Program-made: the position numbers and the translations under genes
Source: Actinophytocola sp036555685
GTDB lineage: Bacteria; Actinomycetota; Actinomycetes; Mycobacteriales; Pseudonocardiaceae
Assembly: GCF_036555685.1 (NCBI RefSeq)
Contig: NZ_DATBKY010000299.1
Location: 1-64,000 of the forward strand
Direction of reading: 5' to 3'
DNA length: 64,000 bases
In this document: positions 8,750-17,004 of the stretch, in pieces
Layout of the letters: each line of letters opens with the position of its first letter
Numbering within the stretch: the first letter of the stretch is position 1
The notes under the pieces: generated by a model
What the model was told of the DNA's origin: nothing
The model's input: the letters and a program-made list of their open reading frames with translations, nothing else
The model's database searches: none

Positions 8750-9508
8750 TCAGCTCGGGTGCGGCTCGATCCAGTCGTACTCGTTGTCCACGAGCTCCTT
8801 GACCAACCGGAGGTTGTAGCGGTTCATCGCGGCGATGCGCTCGGCGAGCTCGCCGACGCGCGCCTCGAACTCCGCCGCCGGGAACACGCTGTTGACCAGC
8901 CCGAACTCGAGTGCGCGGGCGGCGTCCAGGCGGACTCCGGTGAACAGCATCTCCTTGGCCCGCGCCTTGCCGACCCGCTTCGGCAGCCGCTTCACGCCGC
9001 CCCAGCCGGGTGCCGAGCCACCGAACGCGGGCTGGTCCGGGTCGGGTTCGCCGTTCATGAACTTCGGCTGGTACGGCGGGCGCGCCGACAGCGTGATCTC
9101 GACCAGGCCGAGCTTCGCGTCGTCGGCGGCGACGATGAAGTCCGCCGCGAGCGCGAGCTCCAGCCCGCCGCCGACCGCGTAGCCGTGCACCGCGGCGATC
9201 ACCGGGACCGACGTCCGCTCGATGAGGGAGAAGGTCTTCTCGCCGAGCCTGCCCTGCTCGACGCGCTCCTTCGGGGTGAGGCCCTCGGACCACTTCACGT
9301 CCATGCCGGCGCAGAACGCCCGGTCGCCGGCTCCGCGCAGCACCGCGACGCACACGTCCTCGTCGTCGTCGATCTCGGTGAAGATCGCCCGCAGCTCGTG
9401 CATGGAGCCCGGCGTCAGCGCGTTCAGCTTGTCCGGGCGGTTCAGCGTGATCCAGGCGACCCGCTCTTTGATCTGCACGTCAAGGGTTTCGTATGCCATG
9501 TTCTCCAT
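8750..9508 (-). CDS. enoyl-CoA hydratase/isomerase (crotonase) family protein
   Basis: A 252-residue crotonase-fold enzyme. It contains the start segment ITLNRPDKLNALTPG, the oxyanion-hole region AGDRAFCAGMDVK, and the signature HGYAVGGGLELALAADFIVAA. A loop rich in Pro/Gly (SARPPYQPKFMNGEPDPDQPAFGGSAPGWGG, residues about 143-172) is longer than in canonical hydratases and might shape the substrate pocket. It would hydrate or isomerise the enoyl-CoA made by the neighbouring dehydrogenase(s). The gene starts 12 bp after the preceding acyl-CoA dehydrogenase gene in the operon. Confidence 0.9.
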   Translation of the reverse strand: MENMAYETLDVQIKERVAWITLNRPDKLNALTPGSMHELRAIFTEIDDDEDVCVAVLRGAGDRAFCAGMDVKWSEGLTPKERVEQGRLGEKTFSLIERTSVPVIAAVHGYAVGGGLELALAADFIVAADDAKLGLVEITLSARPPYQPKFMNGEPDPDQPAFGGSAPGWGGVKRLPKRVGKARAKEMLFTGVRLDAARALEFGLVNSVFPAAEFEARVGELAERIAAMNRYNLRLVKELVDNEYDWIEPHPS

Positions 9509-9520
9509 CTTCCGACAGGT

Positions 9521-10759
9521 TCACTTCCTGGGCAGGCCGAGGCCCCGGGTGGCGATCACGTTGCGCTGGATCTCCGTTGTGCCACCGAGGAAGGTGGCCG
9601 CGACCGCGTCGAGCCGCTGGTGGGTGAAGGCGGCGCCGAGCGGGGCCCCCTCGCGGCCCCACAGCTCGGCGTAGGGCCCGAACGCGTCCGCGCCGGTGCG
9701 CGCGATCCGGCCGGCGAGCTCGGCGCCGAACAGCTGGTTCACCGACGCCTCGTAGCCCGGCACCTCGCCGTTCGCCTGCTTGGACACCGTGTAGCGGGCG
9801 AGGTTGTAGAGGACCCGGACCTCGGCGTAGCGCCGGGCGATCTCGTGCCGCAGGCGGGCGCGGTCCGGGCGGATGTGGTCGCCGTTCTCCTTCACGTAGG
9901 TGACCAGTGTGGACAGCGCCTGCTCGAACTTGACCGTGGCGCCGATGCCGGCGCGCTCGAAGCTCAGCGCGTCCATGGCGACGTACCAGCCGCGGTTCTC
10001 CTCCCCGACCCGGTTCGCCACGGGGATCCGGGCATCCTCGAAGAAGACCTCGGCGAACGGCACGTCGCCGCGAATGTCGGTGATGGGGCGTACGGTCACG
10101 CCCGGTGTCGCCGTGTCCACGAGCAGGAACGTGATGCCCTTGTGCTTGGGCGCGTCCGAGCCGGCGCCGCCGTCGGTGCGCACGAGCACGAACAACCAGT
10201 CCGCCTGCACCCCGAGGGAGGTCCATACCTTCTGCCCGTTGACAACATAATGATCGCCGTCCCGCACCGCCTTCGTGCGCAGCGAGGCCAGGTCCGAGCC
10301 GGAGCCCGGCTCGGAGAAACCCTGCGCCCACGTCCGCTCGCCGCGCGCGATCGGCGGCAGGTGCTCGGCCTTCTGCTCGTCGGTGCCGTGCGCGAGCAAC
10401 GTCGGGCCGAGCAGGAACGCGCCGATGCCGTTCACCGTCGGGACCCGCGCCCGCATCATCTCCTCCTGCAGGATGAACTCCCGCATGGCGGACAGGCCCG
10501 CGCCGCCGTACTCGGCCGGCCAGTGCGGGGTGATCCAGCCGCGCTCCGCGAGGGCGGCGGCCCACCGGTGCGCGCCCTCGCGGCGCACCGGATCGTCGCT
10601 GACCCGGTCGGCGGGCCAGTTGTAGCCCCACACGTCCTCCGGTTCGAGGCTGTGCTCCGCGACCGGGTCCGGCCGGTACTCGGCCGGGAACCTCTCGCTG
10701 ATGAACGCGCGCACCTCCTCGCGGAACGCGGCTTCTGAGGGAGTGTCCTCCCAGTTCAT
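9521..10759 (-). CDS. acyl-CoA dehydrogenase (full length)
   Basis: A 412-residue FAD-dependent acyl-CoA dehydrogenase. The flavin-binding segment GFSEPGSGSDLASLRTKAVRDGDHYVVNGQKVWTS and the C-terminal AAFTHQRLDAVAATFLGGTTEIQRNVIATRGLGLPR, typical of the family, are both visible. It should introduce an alpha,beta double bond into an acyl-CoA and pass electrons to ETF. It may act as the alpha subunit partner of the short dehydrogenase at the end of the same operon. It is located 7 bp downstream of the acyl-CoA ligase gene. Confidence 0.93.
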   Translation of the reverse strand: MNWEDTPSEAAFREEVRAFISERFPAEYRPDPVAEHSLEPEDVWGYNWPADRVSDDPVRREGAHRWAAALAERGWITPHWPAEYGGAGLSAMREFILQEEMMRARVPTVNGIGAFLLGPTLLAHGTDEQKAEHLPPIARGERTWAQGFSEPGSGSDLASLRTKAVRDGDHYVVNGQKVWTSLGVQADWLFVLVRTDGGAGSDAPKHKGITFLLVDTATPGVTVRPITDIRGDVPFAEVFFEDARIPVANRVGEENRGWYVAMDALSFERAGIGATVKFEQALSTLVTYVKENGDHIRPDRARLRHEIARRYAEVRVLYNLARYTVSKQANGEVPGYEASVNQLFGAELAGRIARTGADAFGPYAELWGREGAPLGAAFTHQRLDAVAATFLGGTTEIQRNVIATRGLGLPRK

Positions 10760-10766
10760 GACCCTC

Positions 10767-12368
10767 CTATCCAGCGGCCTGCCGGGGCGGCGCCTGCGGT
10801 CCGGCCTCGCGGTCCCATGTGGACGGCGTGATGCCGTGCTGGCCCTCGGCGCGCAGCCGGTACTTGGCGACCTTGTCGGTCGGGGTGCGCGGCAGCGCGT
10901 CGAGGAACTCGACGTAGCGCGGCACCATGAACTTCGGCAGGCGCTCGGTGCAGAAGCCGATCAGCTCCTCCGGTTCCAGCGCCATGCCGGGCCGCAGCAC
11001 GACGGCGAGCTTGACGTCCTCGTCCTCGAGCTCGGACGGCACGCCGATCGCCGCGCTCTCCAGGATCGCGGGGTGCATGTTGACCTCGCACTCGAGGTCG
11101 AAAGCGGAGATGTTCTCGCCGCGGCGGCGGATCGAGTCCTTCATGCGGTCCAGGAAGTAGAAGTAGCCGTCCTCGTCCTGCCAGACCTTGTCGCCGGTGT
11201 GGAACCACAGGTTGCGGAACGTCTCCGCGGTCGCCTCCGGCGTGCCGTAGTAGCCGCTGGTGATCACCCACGGCTGCTTGGGCCGCAGCACGAGCTCGCC
11301 CGGCTCGCCGGGCCCGACCTCGCGGTCGTGCTCGTCGACGACGGCGGCGTGGAAGCGTTCGGAGTGGACGGTGCCGCAGGAGCCGACCTTCCACTCGCCG
11401 TACGGGCTGCCGGTGGCGATGCCCGCCTCGGTCGAGGTGTACGTCTCTACCGAGCGCACCCCGAAGCGCTCGCGCAGCGGCTCGTCGAGCACGGACTTGC
11501 CCATGTAGAACATCTCGAGCGGGTGGTTCTTGTCGTCCGGCGTGGGGTCGCGGCCCATCAGGATCGGGATCATGGAGAAAACGCTCATCGCGACCTTGGC
11601 GTCGAAGTAGCGGACGTCGTCCCAGAAGCGGGAGGCGCTGAACCGCTCGACGACCGCGAGCGCGCCGCCACCGAGCAGGGCGGACATCATGCCGTCCCAG
11701 AGGCCGGCGGCGTGGAAGAGGGGGAGCGGGCAGTAGATCGTCTTGCCCCAGCGGTCGAGGTAGTTGAGGGAGTCGTAGGCGCAGGTCAGCGCGAGCGCGT
11801 GGGAGCACATGGCGCCCTTGGAGGGGCCGGTGGTGCCGGACGTGTACATGATCGCCTGCAGGTCGGCGAACATGATGCCGGCGCGGGGCTCGTCGTCGCC
11901 GTGGTCGCGCAGGCCGGCCAGCGAGACCGCCGGCTTGCCGAGCGGGACCGTGTGGTCGCCGCGCACCACGACCCGCCCGAGCCCGGGTAACCGCTCGGCG
12001 ACCGGGGGGATGCGGTCTACATAGGACTCGTCGATGACGAGCGTGGTGGCGTCCGAGCTGAACAGCACGTGCCGCAGCAACTCGCCCCGGTGCGCGATGT
12101 TGACCGGTACCGCGACCGCCCCGATTCGCGCGAGCGCGAAGATCAGCGGGACGAAATCCGGGCAGTTGGGCAACATCACCGCGACGTGGTCGCCTTTGCC
12201 GACCCCGATGGCGATCAGCCCCTGAGCGAGCCGGTTGGCCTCGTCATGGACGTCGCCGTAGGTCAGCTCCCCGTCGCGGAACTTGAGGAACGGCTCGGTC
12301 CGGTGACTGTCCGCCCTGGACCGGAGTACGTCGCCGAGAACGAAACTCTCCAACGTCTCCTTGCGCAT
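10767..12368 (-). CDS. AMP-forming acyl-CoA ligase (CaiC-like)
   Basis: A 533-residue ANL-superfamily ligase that should activate a carboxylic acid as the acyl-AMP and then the acyl-CoA. Visible motifs are the P-loop-like MYTSGTTGPSKGAM, YTSTEAG, the WFHTGDKVWQDEDGYFYFLDRMKD hinge and the C-terminal lysine region RTPTDKVAKYRL. The start ATG 12368 is chosen because GGAGG lies six bases upstream. It is the first gene of the five-gene acyl-CoA operon, so it probably supplies the substrate for the two dehydrogenases, the hydratase and the VOC protein. Carnitine/bile-acid CoA ligases are close relatives; the real substrate is unknown. Confidence 0.92.
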   Translation of the reverse strand: MRKETLESFVLGDVLRSRADSHRTEPFLKFRDGELTYGDVHDEANRLAQGLIAIGVGKGDHVAVMLPNCPDFVPLIFALARIGAVAVPVNIAHRGELLRHVLFSSDATTLVIDESYVDRIPPVAERLPGLGRVVVRGDHTVPLGKPAVSLAGLRDHGDDEPRAGIMFADLQAIMYTSGTTGPSKGAMCSHALALTCAYDSLNYLDRWGKTIYCPLPLFHAAGLWDGMMSALLGGGALAVVERFSASRFWDDVRYFDAKVAMSVFSMIPILMGRDPTPDDKNHPLEMFYMGKSVLDEPLRERFGVRSVETYTSTEAGIATGSPYGEWKVGSCGTVHSERFHAAVVDEHDREVGPGEPGELVLRPKQPWVITSGYYGTPEATAETFRNLWFHTGDKVWQDEDGYFYFLDRMKDSIRRRGENISAFDLECEVNMHPAILESAAIGVPSELEDEDVKLAVVLRPGMALEPEELIGFCTERLPKFMVPRYVEFLDALPRTPTDKVAKYRLRAEGQHGITPSTWDREAGPQAPPRQAAG

Positions 12369-12833
12369 CACACCTCCGCTGGCGCCTCGGAGCACGCCAG
12401 GCGGGACGGCAGGGAGTGCACCGCCCTCGCGCTCACGAGGCTCGCACCGTGGCCTCCATCCGAACACGAATCGGACGGCCGCGCCACCCTCGGGTGATCT
12501 CCGCCTCGTAGCAGAAGAGTGATATCCGCAGCTCAGGGCGGCTTCCGGCACCCGAACACCAGCTAGGCGACGGATCCCGACATTCCGGCTCGCCGCATCC
12601 TCGCCTGTGGACAGCTCGCGATCTTCACCCGGTCGCCGGCGACACGTTGGTCCGGTCGCGCGGGGTCCCCCCGCTTTCCAGTCTAGAGAAGAACCCCGAC
12701 GTTTCCGGGCCACGCGGTCACGGCCTGTGGACGGCCGCGCACGTCTGCGGAGCTGTCCACAGGACTCCCGACGTCCGCCGGTGCCCGTCGGTGCAGGCCC
12801 GTACGCTGAATTCCGGGGGCCGGAGGCCGCCCG
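12369..12833. other. 465-bp gene-free gap with three DnaA-box-like decamers
   Basis: No reading frame here shows family resemblance or the local codon pattern. It holds the promoter of the leftward ligase operon and the end of the leftward methyltransferase gene. Three related words are seen: CTGTGGACAG (12605-12614), CTGTGGACGG (12725-12734) and CTGTCCACAG (12753-12762). The first and third are reverse complements of each other. They contain TGTCCACA, the core of the high-GC actinobacterial DnaA box, but no replication gene is near. Nothing else was recognised. Confidence 0.5.
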
Positions 12834-13616
12834 TCAGCCCGCGCGGTGGCCCAGGGCCGCGACCGTCAGCCAGGTGTAGTCCACGAAGTCCGGGTCCGCG
12901 TACGCCGCGTACGCCGCCGACAGGTCCTCCGCCGTCACCACGCCGCGCGCCACGGCCGGCTCCTCGATCAACCGGTGCGTGGCCGTCAGCCACCGGGCCA
13001 TCGGCGAGCCCCCGCGGGCCGGCACGACATGGGCCTCCGCGACGCAGTCCACCAAGCCCGCCTGCTCGAGCGGGAGCGGCAGCCGCCGTGCCCACTCCGG
13101 GTCCGTGCCCACCGACGCCGACATCATCTCTCCGAGCGCGGTCAGCGAGGCACGAACGGAAGGATGGCTCGAGAGCTCGGGCACCGGCGTCCCGCACTCG
13201 ACGACCATCAGCCCGCCCGGCTTGAGCCACGACGCCATCCGCCGCAGCGTCGCGTCCCGGCCGGTGACGTGCTCCATGACGAACCGCGAGTGGATCAGGT
13301 CGAACTCGCCGGGCGGCTCGTCCACCGTCACGTCGTGGTACATCACGCGGATCCCCGTCGACGCCAGCGGCTCGAGGAAGTCCGTGCTCATGTCGGTCGC
13401 GGTCACGTTCGCCGGCCCGGCGCGCTCGGCCAGCATCCGCGCCACCGACCCGGCGCCCGCGCCCACCTCGAGGCACTGCCACCCCGGCTGCACGCCCACG
13501 CGCTCCAGCAGCCGCGCGGTCACCGGGTCGAACACCTCCTGCAGCAACGTCAACCGGTCGTGCTCGACCTGTGCCTTGGTGTCGACGTACGACGTCCAGC
13601 CCAGCGTGTCCGACAT
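12834..13616 (-). CDS. SAM-dependent methyltransferase
   Basis: A 260-residue class I methyltransferase. Motif I is LEVGAGAGSVARMLAERAG (residues about 49-67), followed by VTATDMSTDFLEPL, and motif IV-like FDLIHSRFVMEHV with LKPGGLMVVE after it. It methylates an unknown small molecule. The ATG at 13616 is preferred over longer forms because homology begins there (MSDTLGWTSYVDTKAQVEHDRL). It stands alone, divergent from the FAH-family gene, with no visible operon. Confidence 0.88.
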   Translation of the reverse strand: MSDTLGWTSYVDTKAQVEHDRLTLLQEVFDPVTARLLERVGVQPGWQCLEVGAGAGSVARMLAERAGPANVTATDMSTDFLEPLASTGIRVMYHDVTVDEPPGEFDLIHSRFVMEHVTGRDATLRRMASWLKPGGLMVVECGTPVPELSSHPSVRASLTALGEMMSASVGTDPEWARRLPLPLEQAGLVDCVAEAHVVPARGGSPMARWLTATHRLIEEPAVARGVVTAEDLSAAYAAYADPDFVDYTWLTVAALGHRAG

Positions 13617-13713
13617 GGGCCCGGATCGTACGCGAACCGCACGGCGAGAGTGGTCCGACGAATCATGCCAGCCATCACGGATCATGAGAGGCCGGCGGTG
13701 AGATCGTCGACTT

Positions 13714-13724
13714 ACATCCGATGA
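13714..13724. promoter_or_regulatory. candidate GntR operator before the FAH-lut operon
   Basis: ACATCCGATGA matches the palindrome ACATCSGATGT with one mismatch. The perfect copy lies before the fuconate dehydratase gene (20642) and another single-mismatch copy in the gntR/mutarotase gap (23437). It is about 125 bp upstream of the FAH-family start. Binding by the GntR protein is an inference. Confidence 0.45.
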
Positions 13725-13846
13725 CTTGCTGCATGGAGTTCCGGCCGGGAGTGCAGCGTGATCACTCGCCGGCTACCCGGGTGGTTCCGGGCCAACCGTC
13801 GCCGCCCGGCCTAGAGTGTTCGGAGGACGACGATGGGAGCTTTGCC

Positions 13847-14692
13847 TTGCGGCTCATGCGAGTGGGCGCCCCCGGCGCCGAGCGTCCGGTGGTGCTGGAC
13901 GACCAGAACCAGGCCTTCGCGCTGAGCGCCGACATCGACGGGACGTTCCTCGCCGGCGACGGCATCGCGCGCACCCGGGCCGCGCTGGCCGCGGGCGAGC
14001 TTCAGGCGGTCGACATCGCCGGGGAGCGGGTCGGTCCGCCGATCGCCCGGCCCACCGCGGTCGTCTGCATCGGGATGAACTACGCGGCGCACGCGGCCGA
14101 GTCCGGCGGCCGGCCGCCCGACGCGCCGGTCGTGTTCTTCAAGCACCCCAACACAGTCGTCGGCCCGTTCGACGACGTGCTCGTGCCGCGCGGCGCGGTC
14201 AAGGTCGACTGGGAGGTCGAGCTCGGCGTCGTGATCGCCCGCCGCGCGCGCTACCTCGACTCGCCGGACGAGGCGCTGGACCACGTCGCCGGGTACGTGC
14301 TGTCCAACGACGTGTCCGAGCGTGACTTCCAGCTCGACCCGTCCGTCTCCGGTGGACAGTGGGGCAAGGGCAAGTGCGCGGAGACGTTCAACCCGCTCGG
14401 CCCGTGGCTGGTGCCGGCCGACGAGGTGGACCCGCAGGCACTCGGGCTGCGCTCGTTCGTCAACGGCGAGCCGCGCCAGGACTCGACCACCGCGGACATG
14501 GTCTTCGGCGTCGCGACGCTCGTGCACGACCTGTCGCAGTACATGGTCCTGGAGCCGGGTGACCTCGTGAACACCGGCACGCCGGAAGGCGTCGCGCTGT
14601 CGGGCCGGTTCCCGTACCTTTCGGTCGGCGACGTGATGGAGATCGAGATCGACGGCCTCGGCCGGCAGCGGTCGGCGCTCGCCAAGGCCTAG
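13847..14692 (+). CDS. FAH-family hydrolase, candidate 2,4-diketo-3-deoxy-L-fuconate hydrolase
   Basis: A 281-residue fumarylacetoacetate hydrolase-fold protein. It shows IGMNYAAHAAE, FFKHPNTVVGPFD, the metal-binding DWEVELGVVI, NDVSERDFQ and the C-terminal LVNTGTPEGVA, all typical of the family. Members cleave C-C bonds of 2,4-diketo acids; one branch splits 2,4-diketo-3-deoxy-L-fuconate into pyruvate and L-lactate. That activity is favoured here because lutABC (L-lactate oxidation) begins 14 bp downstream and because the operator-like word upstream matches the fucose cluster. TTG 13847 is used as the start because GGGAG sits eight bases before it; ATG 13856 is possible. Acylpyruvate hydrolase is the alternative. 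Confidence 0.85.
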   Translation: MRLMRVGAPGAERPVVLDDQNQAFALSADIDGTFLAGDGIARTRAALAAGELQAVDIAGERVGPPIARPTAVVCIGMNYAAHAAESGGRPPDAPVVFFKHPNTVVGPFDDVLVPRGAVKVDWEVELGVVIARRARYLDSPDEALDHVAGYVLSNDVSERDFQLDPSVSGGQWGKGKCAETFNPLGPWLVPADEVDPQALGLRSFVNGEPRQDSTTADMVFGVATLVHDLSQYMVLEPGDLVNTGTPEGVALSGRFPYLSVGDVMEIEIDGLGRQRSALAKA

Positions 14693-14706
14693 CGGGAAGG
14701 GGTGCG

Positions 14707-15429
14707 TTGACCACGCGGGTGGCGCTGATGGCCACGTGTCTGACCGACACGTTCTTCCCGGACACCGGGCGGGCGGTGGTCCGGTTGCTGGAGCGGCTGG
14801 ACTGCACGGTCGAGTTCCCCGCGGAGCAGACGTGCTGCGGCCAGATGCATTACAACACCGGCTACCGCCGCCAGGCCGCGTCGCTCGCGCGCCGGACGGC
14901 GAAGGCGTTCGACGGCTACGACGCGGTGGTGGCGCCGTCCGGCTCGTGCGTCGGCATGGTCCGCGACCTCTACCCGGGCCTGCACCGCTCGACCACGTCG
15001 GTCTCCGCGCGCACCTACGAGCTCTCCGAGTTCCTCGTCGACGTGCTCGGCGTGACCGACGTCGGCGCGTACTTCCCGCACCGCGTCACCTACCACCCGA
15101 CCTGCCACTCGCTGCGCATGCTCGGCGTGGGGGACAAGCCGCTGAAGCTGCTGCGCGCGGTGCGCGGCCTGGACCTGGTCGAGCTGCCCGGCGAGCGGCA
15201 GTGCTGCGGGTTCGGTGGGACGTTCGCGCTGAAGAACGCGGAGACCTCGACCGCGATGCTCGCCGACAAGATGCGCAACGTCCTCGACACGCGCGCCCAG
15301 GTGGTGACCGCGGGCGACAACTCCTGCCTCATGCACATCGGCGGCGGCCTGTCCCGCCTCAACACCGGCGTGCGAGCCCTGCACCTGGCAGAAATCCTGG
15401 CCAGCACGGAGGAAGAGCCATGGCGGTGA
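14707..15429 (+). CDS. lutA: LutA, (Fe-S)-binding subunit of L-lactate oxidation
   Basis: A 240-residue protein with two CCG-type cysteine-rich domains: TCCGQMHYNTGYRRQA near residue 41 and QCCGFGGTFALKN near residue 167, plus CLTDTFFPDTG at the start and YHPTCHS. This is the arrangement of LutA/YkgE, which acts with LutB and LutC to oxidise L-lactate to pyruvate. The start is TTG 14707 with GGGAAGGGG upstream. The gene overlaps the following small ORF by 10 bp. It lies downstream of the FAH-family hydrolase, a potential source of L-lactate. Confidence 0.93.
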   Translation: MTTRVALMATCLTDTFFPDTGRAVVRLLERLDCTVEFPAEQTCCGQMHYNTGYRRQAASLARRTAKAFDGYDAVVAPSGSCVGMVRDLYPGLHRSTTSVSARTYELSEFLVDVLGVTDVGAYFPHRVTYHPTCHSLRMLGVGDKPLKLLRAVRGLDLVELPGERQCCGFGGTFALKNAETSTAMLADKMRNVLDTRAQVVTAGDNSCLMHIGGGLSRLNTGVRALHLAEILASTEEEPWR

Positions 15430-15563
15430 GGAGCTGGTGGAAGGTGACCGTCGCCCGACCGCACCCAAGGGGAACGGGACGCGACCCAGCCACAAGTACG
15501 CGCCCGACCGCAGCATACGAACGCGAGGCGACCAACACTTTGAAATCCGGGGAGGCGGAATAG
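15420..15563 (+). CDS. 47-residue small ORF between lutA and lutB (leader or element copy 1)
   Basis: ATG 15420 overlaps the lutA stop and TAG ends two bases before the lutB ATG. The 47-residue product has RPHP at residues 13-16, a GT-x-R-x2-AT run after it, and ends SGEAE. A second ORF of exactly 47 codons at 50336-50193 shares this layout: 18 of 35 residues are identical without gaps. The final codons (GGGGAGGCGGAA) also form the ribosome binding site of lutB. At DNA level the first 38 and last 15 bases of the shared 105-base block are far better conserved than its middle. It may be a leader peptide, an RNA element read as an ORF, or a small mobile element. Confidence 0.5.
   Translation: MAVRSWWKVTVARPHPRGTGRDPATSTRPTAAYEREATNTLKSGEAE
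15456..15560 (+). repeat. 105-bp shared block, copy 1
   Basis: This block aligns without gaps to the reverse strand of 50202-50306. Counted by eye, 34 of the first 38 bases and all of the last 15 (TCCGGGGAGGCGGAA) are identical. The end supplies the Shine-Dalgarno sequence for lutB. Confidence 0.7.
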
Positions 15564-15564
15564 C

Positions 15565-17004
15565 ATGGGTCGCAACCCGGTGACCTGGCTGGGCAGCCCG
15601 ACCTTCCCGGACGCCGCCCGCACCGCGCTCGCCGACACCCAGCTGCGCGGCAACCTCGCGCACGCCACCACGACCATCCGCACGAAACGTGCCGCCGCGG
15701 TCGCCGAGCTGCCCGACTGGGAGCGGCTGCGCCGCGCCGGCGAGGCGATCAAGGACGACGTGCTGTCGCATTTGGACGTCTACTTGACACGGCTGGAGAG
15801 GTCGGTCACCGCCCGGGGCGGACGCGTCCACTGGGCCCGGGACGCCGCGGAGGCCAACGAGATCGTGCTCCGCCTCGTCCGGGCCGCGGGCGCGCGCGAG
15901 GTCGTCAAGGTCAAGTCGATGGCCACCGCGGAGATCGGGCTGAACGAGGCCCTCGAGGCGGGCGGCGTCACCGCGATCGAGACCGACCTCGCGGAGCTGA
16001 TCGTGCAGCTCGGCGACGACCGGCCGTCGCACATCCTCGTCCCCGCGATCCACCGCAACCGCTCGGAGATCCGCGACATCTTCCGCCGCACGATGCCGCA
16101 CGCCCGCACGGTGTCCGACCGGCCGCCGGAGCTCACCGAGGCCGCGCGGCTGCACCTGCGCCGCAAGTTCCTCTCCGCCAAGGTCGGGATCTCCGGGGCG
16201 AACTTCGCGGTCGCCGACACCGGCTCGGTCGTGGTCGTCGAGTCCGAGGGCAACGGGCGGATGTGCCTGACGCTGCCCGAGACGCTGATCACCGTGATGG
16301 GCCTGGAGAAGGTCGTCCCGACCTGGCAGGACCTCGAGGTGTTCCTGCAGCTGCTGCCGCGCTCGTCGACGGCCGAGCGGATGAACCCGTACACGTCGAT
16401 CTGGTCGGGCGTGACACCAGGCGACGGGCCGCAGACCTTCCACCTGGTGCTGGTGGACAACGGCCGCACGGCCACGCTCGCGGACCGCGTCGGCCGGCAG
16501 GCGCTGCGGTGCATCCGGTGCTCTGCGTGCCTGAACGTGTGCCCGGTCTACGAGCGGACCGGCGGCCAGACATACGGCTCGGTGTACCCGGGCCCGATCG
16601 GCGCGATCCTGACCCCGCAGCTGGGCGCCGGCTCGGGTGACGCGGAGACGGACGCGCTGCTGCGTTCGCTGCCGTTCGCGTCGTCGCTCTGCGGGGCGTG
16701 CTACGAGGTGTGCCCCGTGCGGATCGACATCCCGGAGGTGCTGGTGCACCTGCGGTCGAAGGTGGTGGCGGAGAAGGGGCCGTACACGCCGGAGGCGGTC
16801 GCGATGGCGGCGGCGTCCTGGGTGATGGGCTCGCCGCGCCGCTTCCACCTCGCGCAGCGCGCCGGGTCGTTGCTGCGGTTCGTCGCGCGGCGCGGGCGGA
16901 TCAAGCGGCTGCCGTGGCCGGGTTCGAAGTGGACGGACTCGCGGGACGTGCCGGCACCGCCCGCGGAGTCGTTCTCGGCGTGGTGGCGGAGGACCCGTGG
17001 CTGA
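15565..17004 (+). CDS. lutB: LutB, iron-sulfur subunit of L-lactate oxidation
   Basis: A 479-residue protein of the LutB/YkgF family, with a LUD domain in the N-terminal half (VVKVKSMATAEIGLNEAL, ANFAVADTGSVVVVESEGNGR) and two [4Fe-4S] ferredoxin-type clusters: CIRCSACLNVCP near residue 315 and CGACYEVCP near residue 376. It forms the cytoplasmic LutABC complex for growth on L-lactate. The ribosome binding site GGGGAGG lies inside the end of the preceding small ORF. The stop overlaps lutC by 8 bp. The order lutA-(small ORF)-lutB-lutC is canonical apart from the insertion. Confidence 0.94.
   Translation: MGRNPVTWLGSPTFPDAARTALADTQLRGNLAHATTTIRTKRAAAVAELPDWERLRRAGEAIKDDVLSHLDVYLTRLERSVTARGGRVHWARDAAEANEIVLRLVRAAGAREVVKVKSMATAEIGLNEALEAGGVTAIETDLAELIVQLGDDRPSHILVPAIHRNRSEIRDIFRRTMPHARTVSDRPPELTEAARLHLRRKFLSAKVGISGANFAVADTGSVVVVESEGNGRMCLTLPETLITVMGLEKVVPTWQDLEVFLQLLPRSSTAERMNPYTSIWSGVTPGDGPQTFHLVLVDNGRTATLADRVGRQALRCIRCSACLNVCPVYERTGGQTYGSVYPGPIGAILTPQLGAGSGDAETDALLRSLPFASSLCGACYEVCPVRIDIPEVLVHLRSKVVAEKGPYTPEAVAMAAASWVMGSPRRFHLAQRAGSLLRFVARRGRIKRLPWPGSKWTDSRDVPAPPAESFSAWWRRTRG

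Noticed and set aside
12605..12762. Replication origin
   Set aside because: No dnaA, dnaN, gyrB or AT-rich unwinding stretch is near; only three box-like words are present.
15456..15560. Known riboswitch (cobalamin or SAM) between lutA and lutB
   Set aside because: The characteristic cobalamin box and SAM riboswitch core words are not present, and the two downstream genes share no obvious metabolite.
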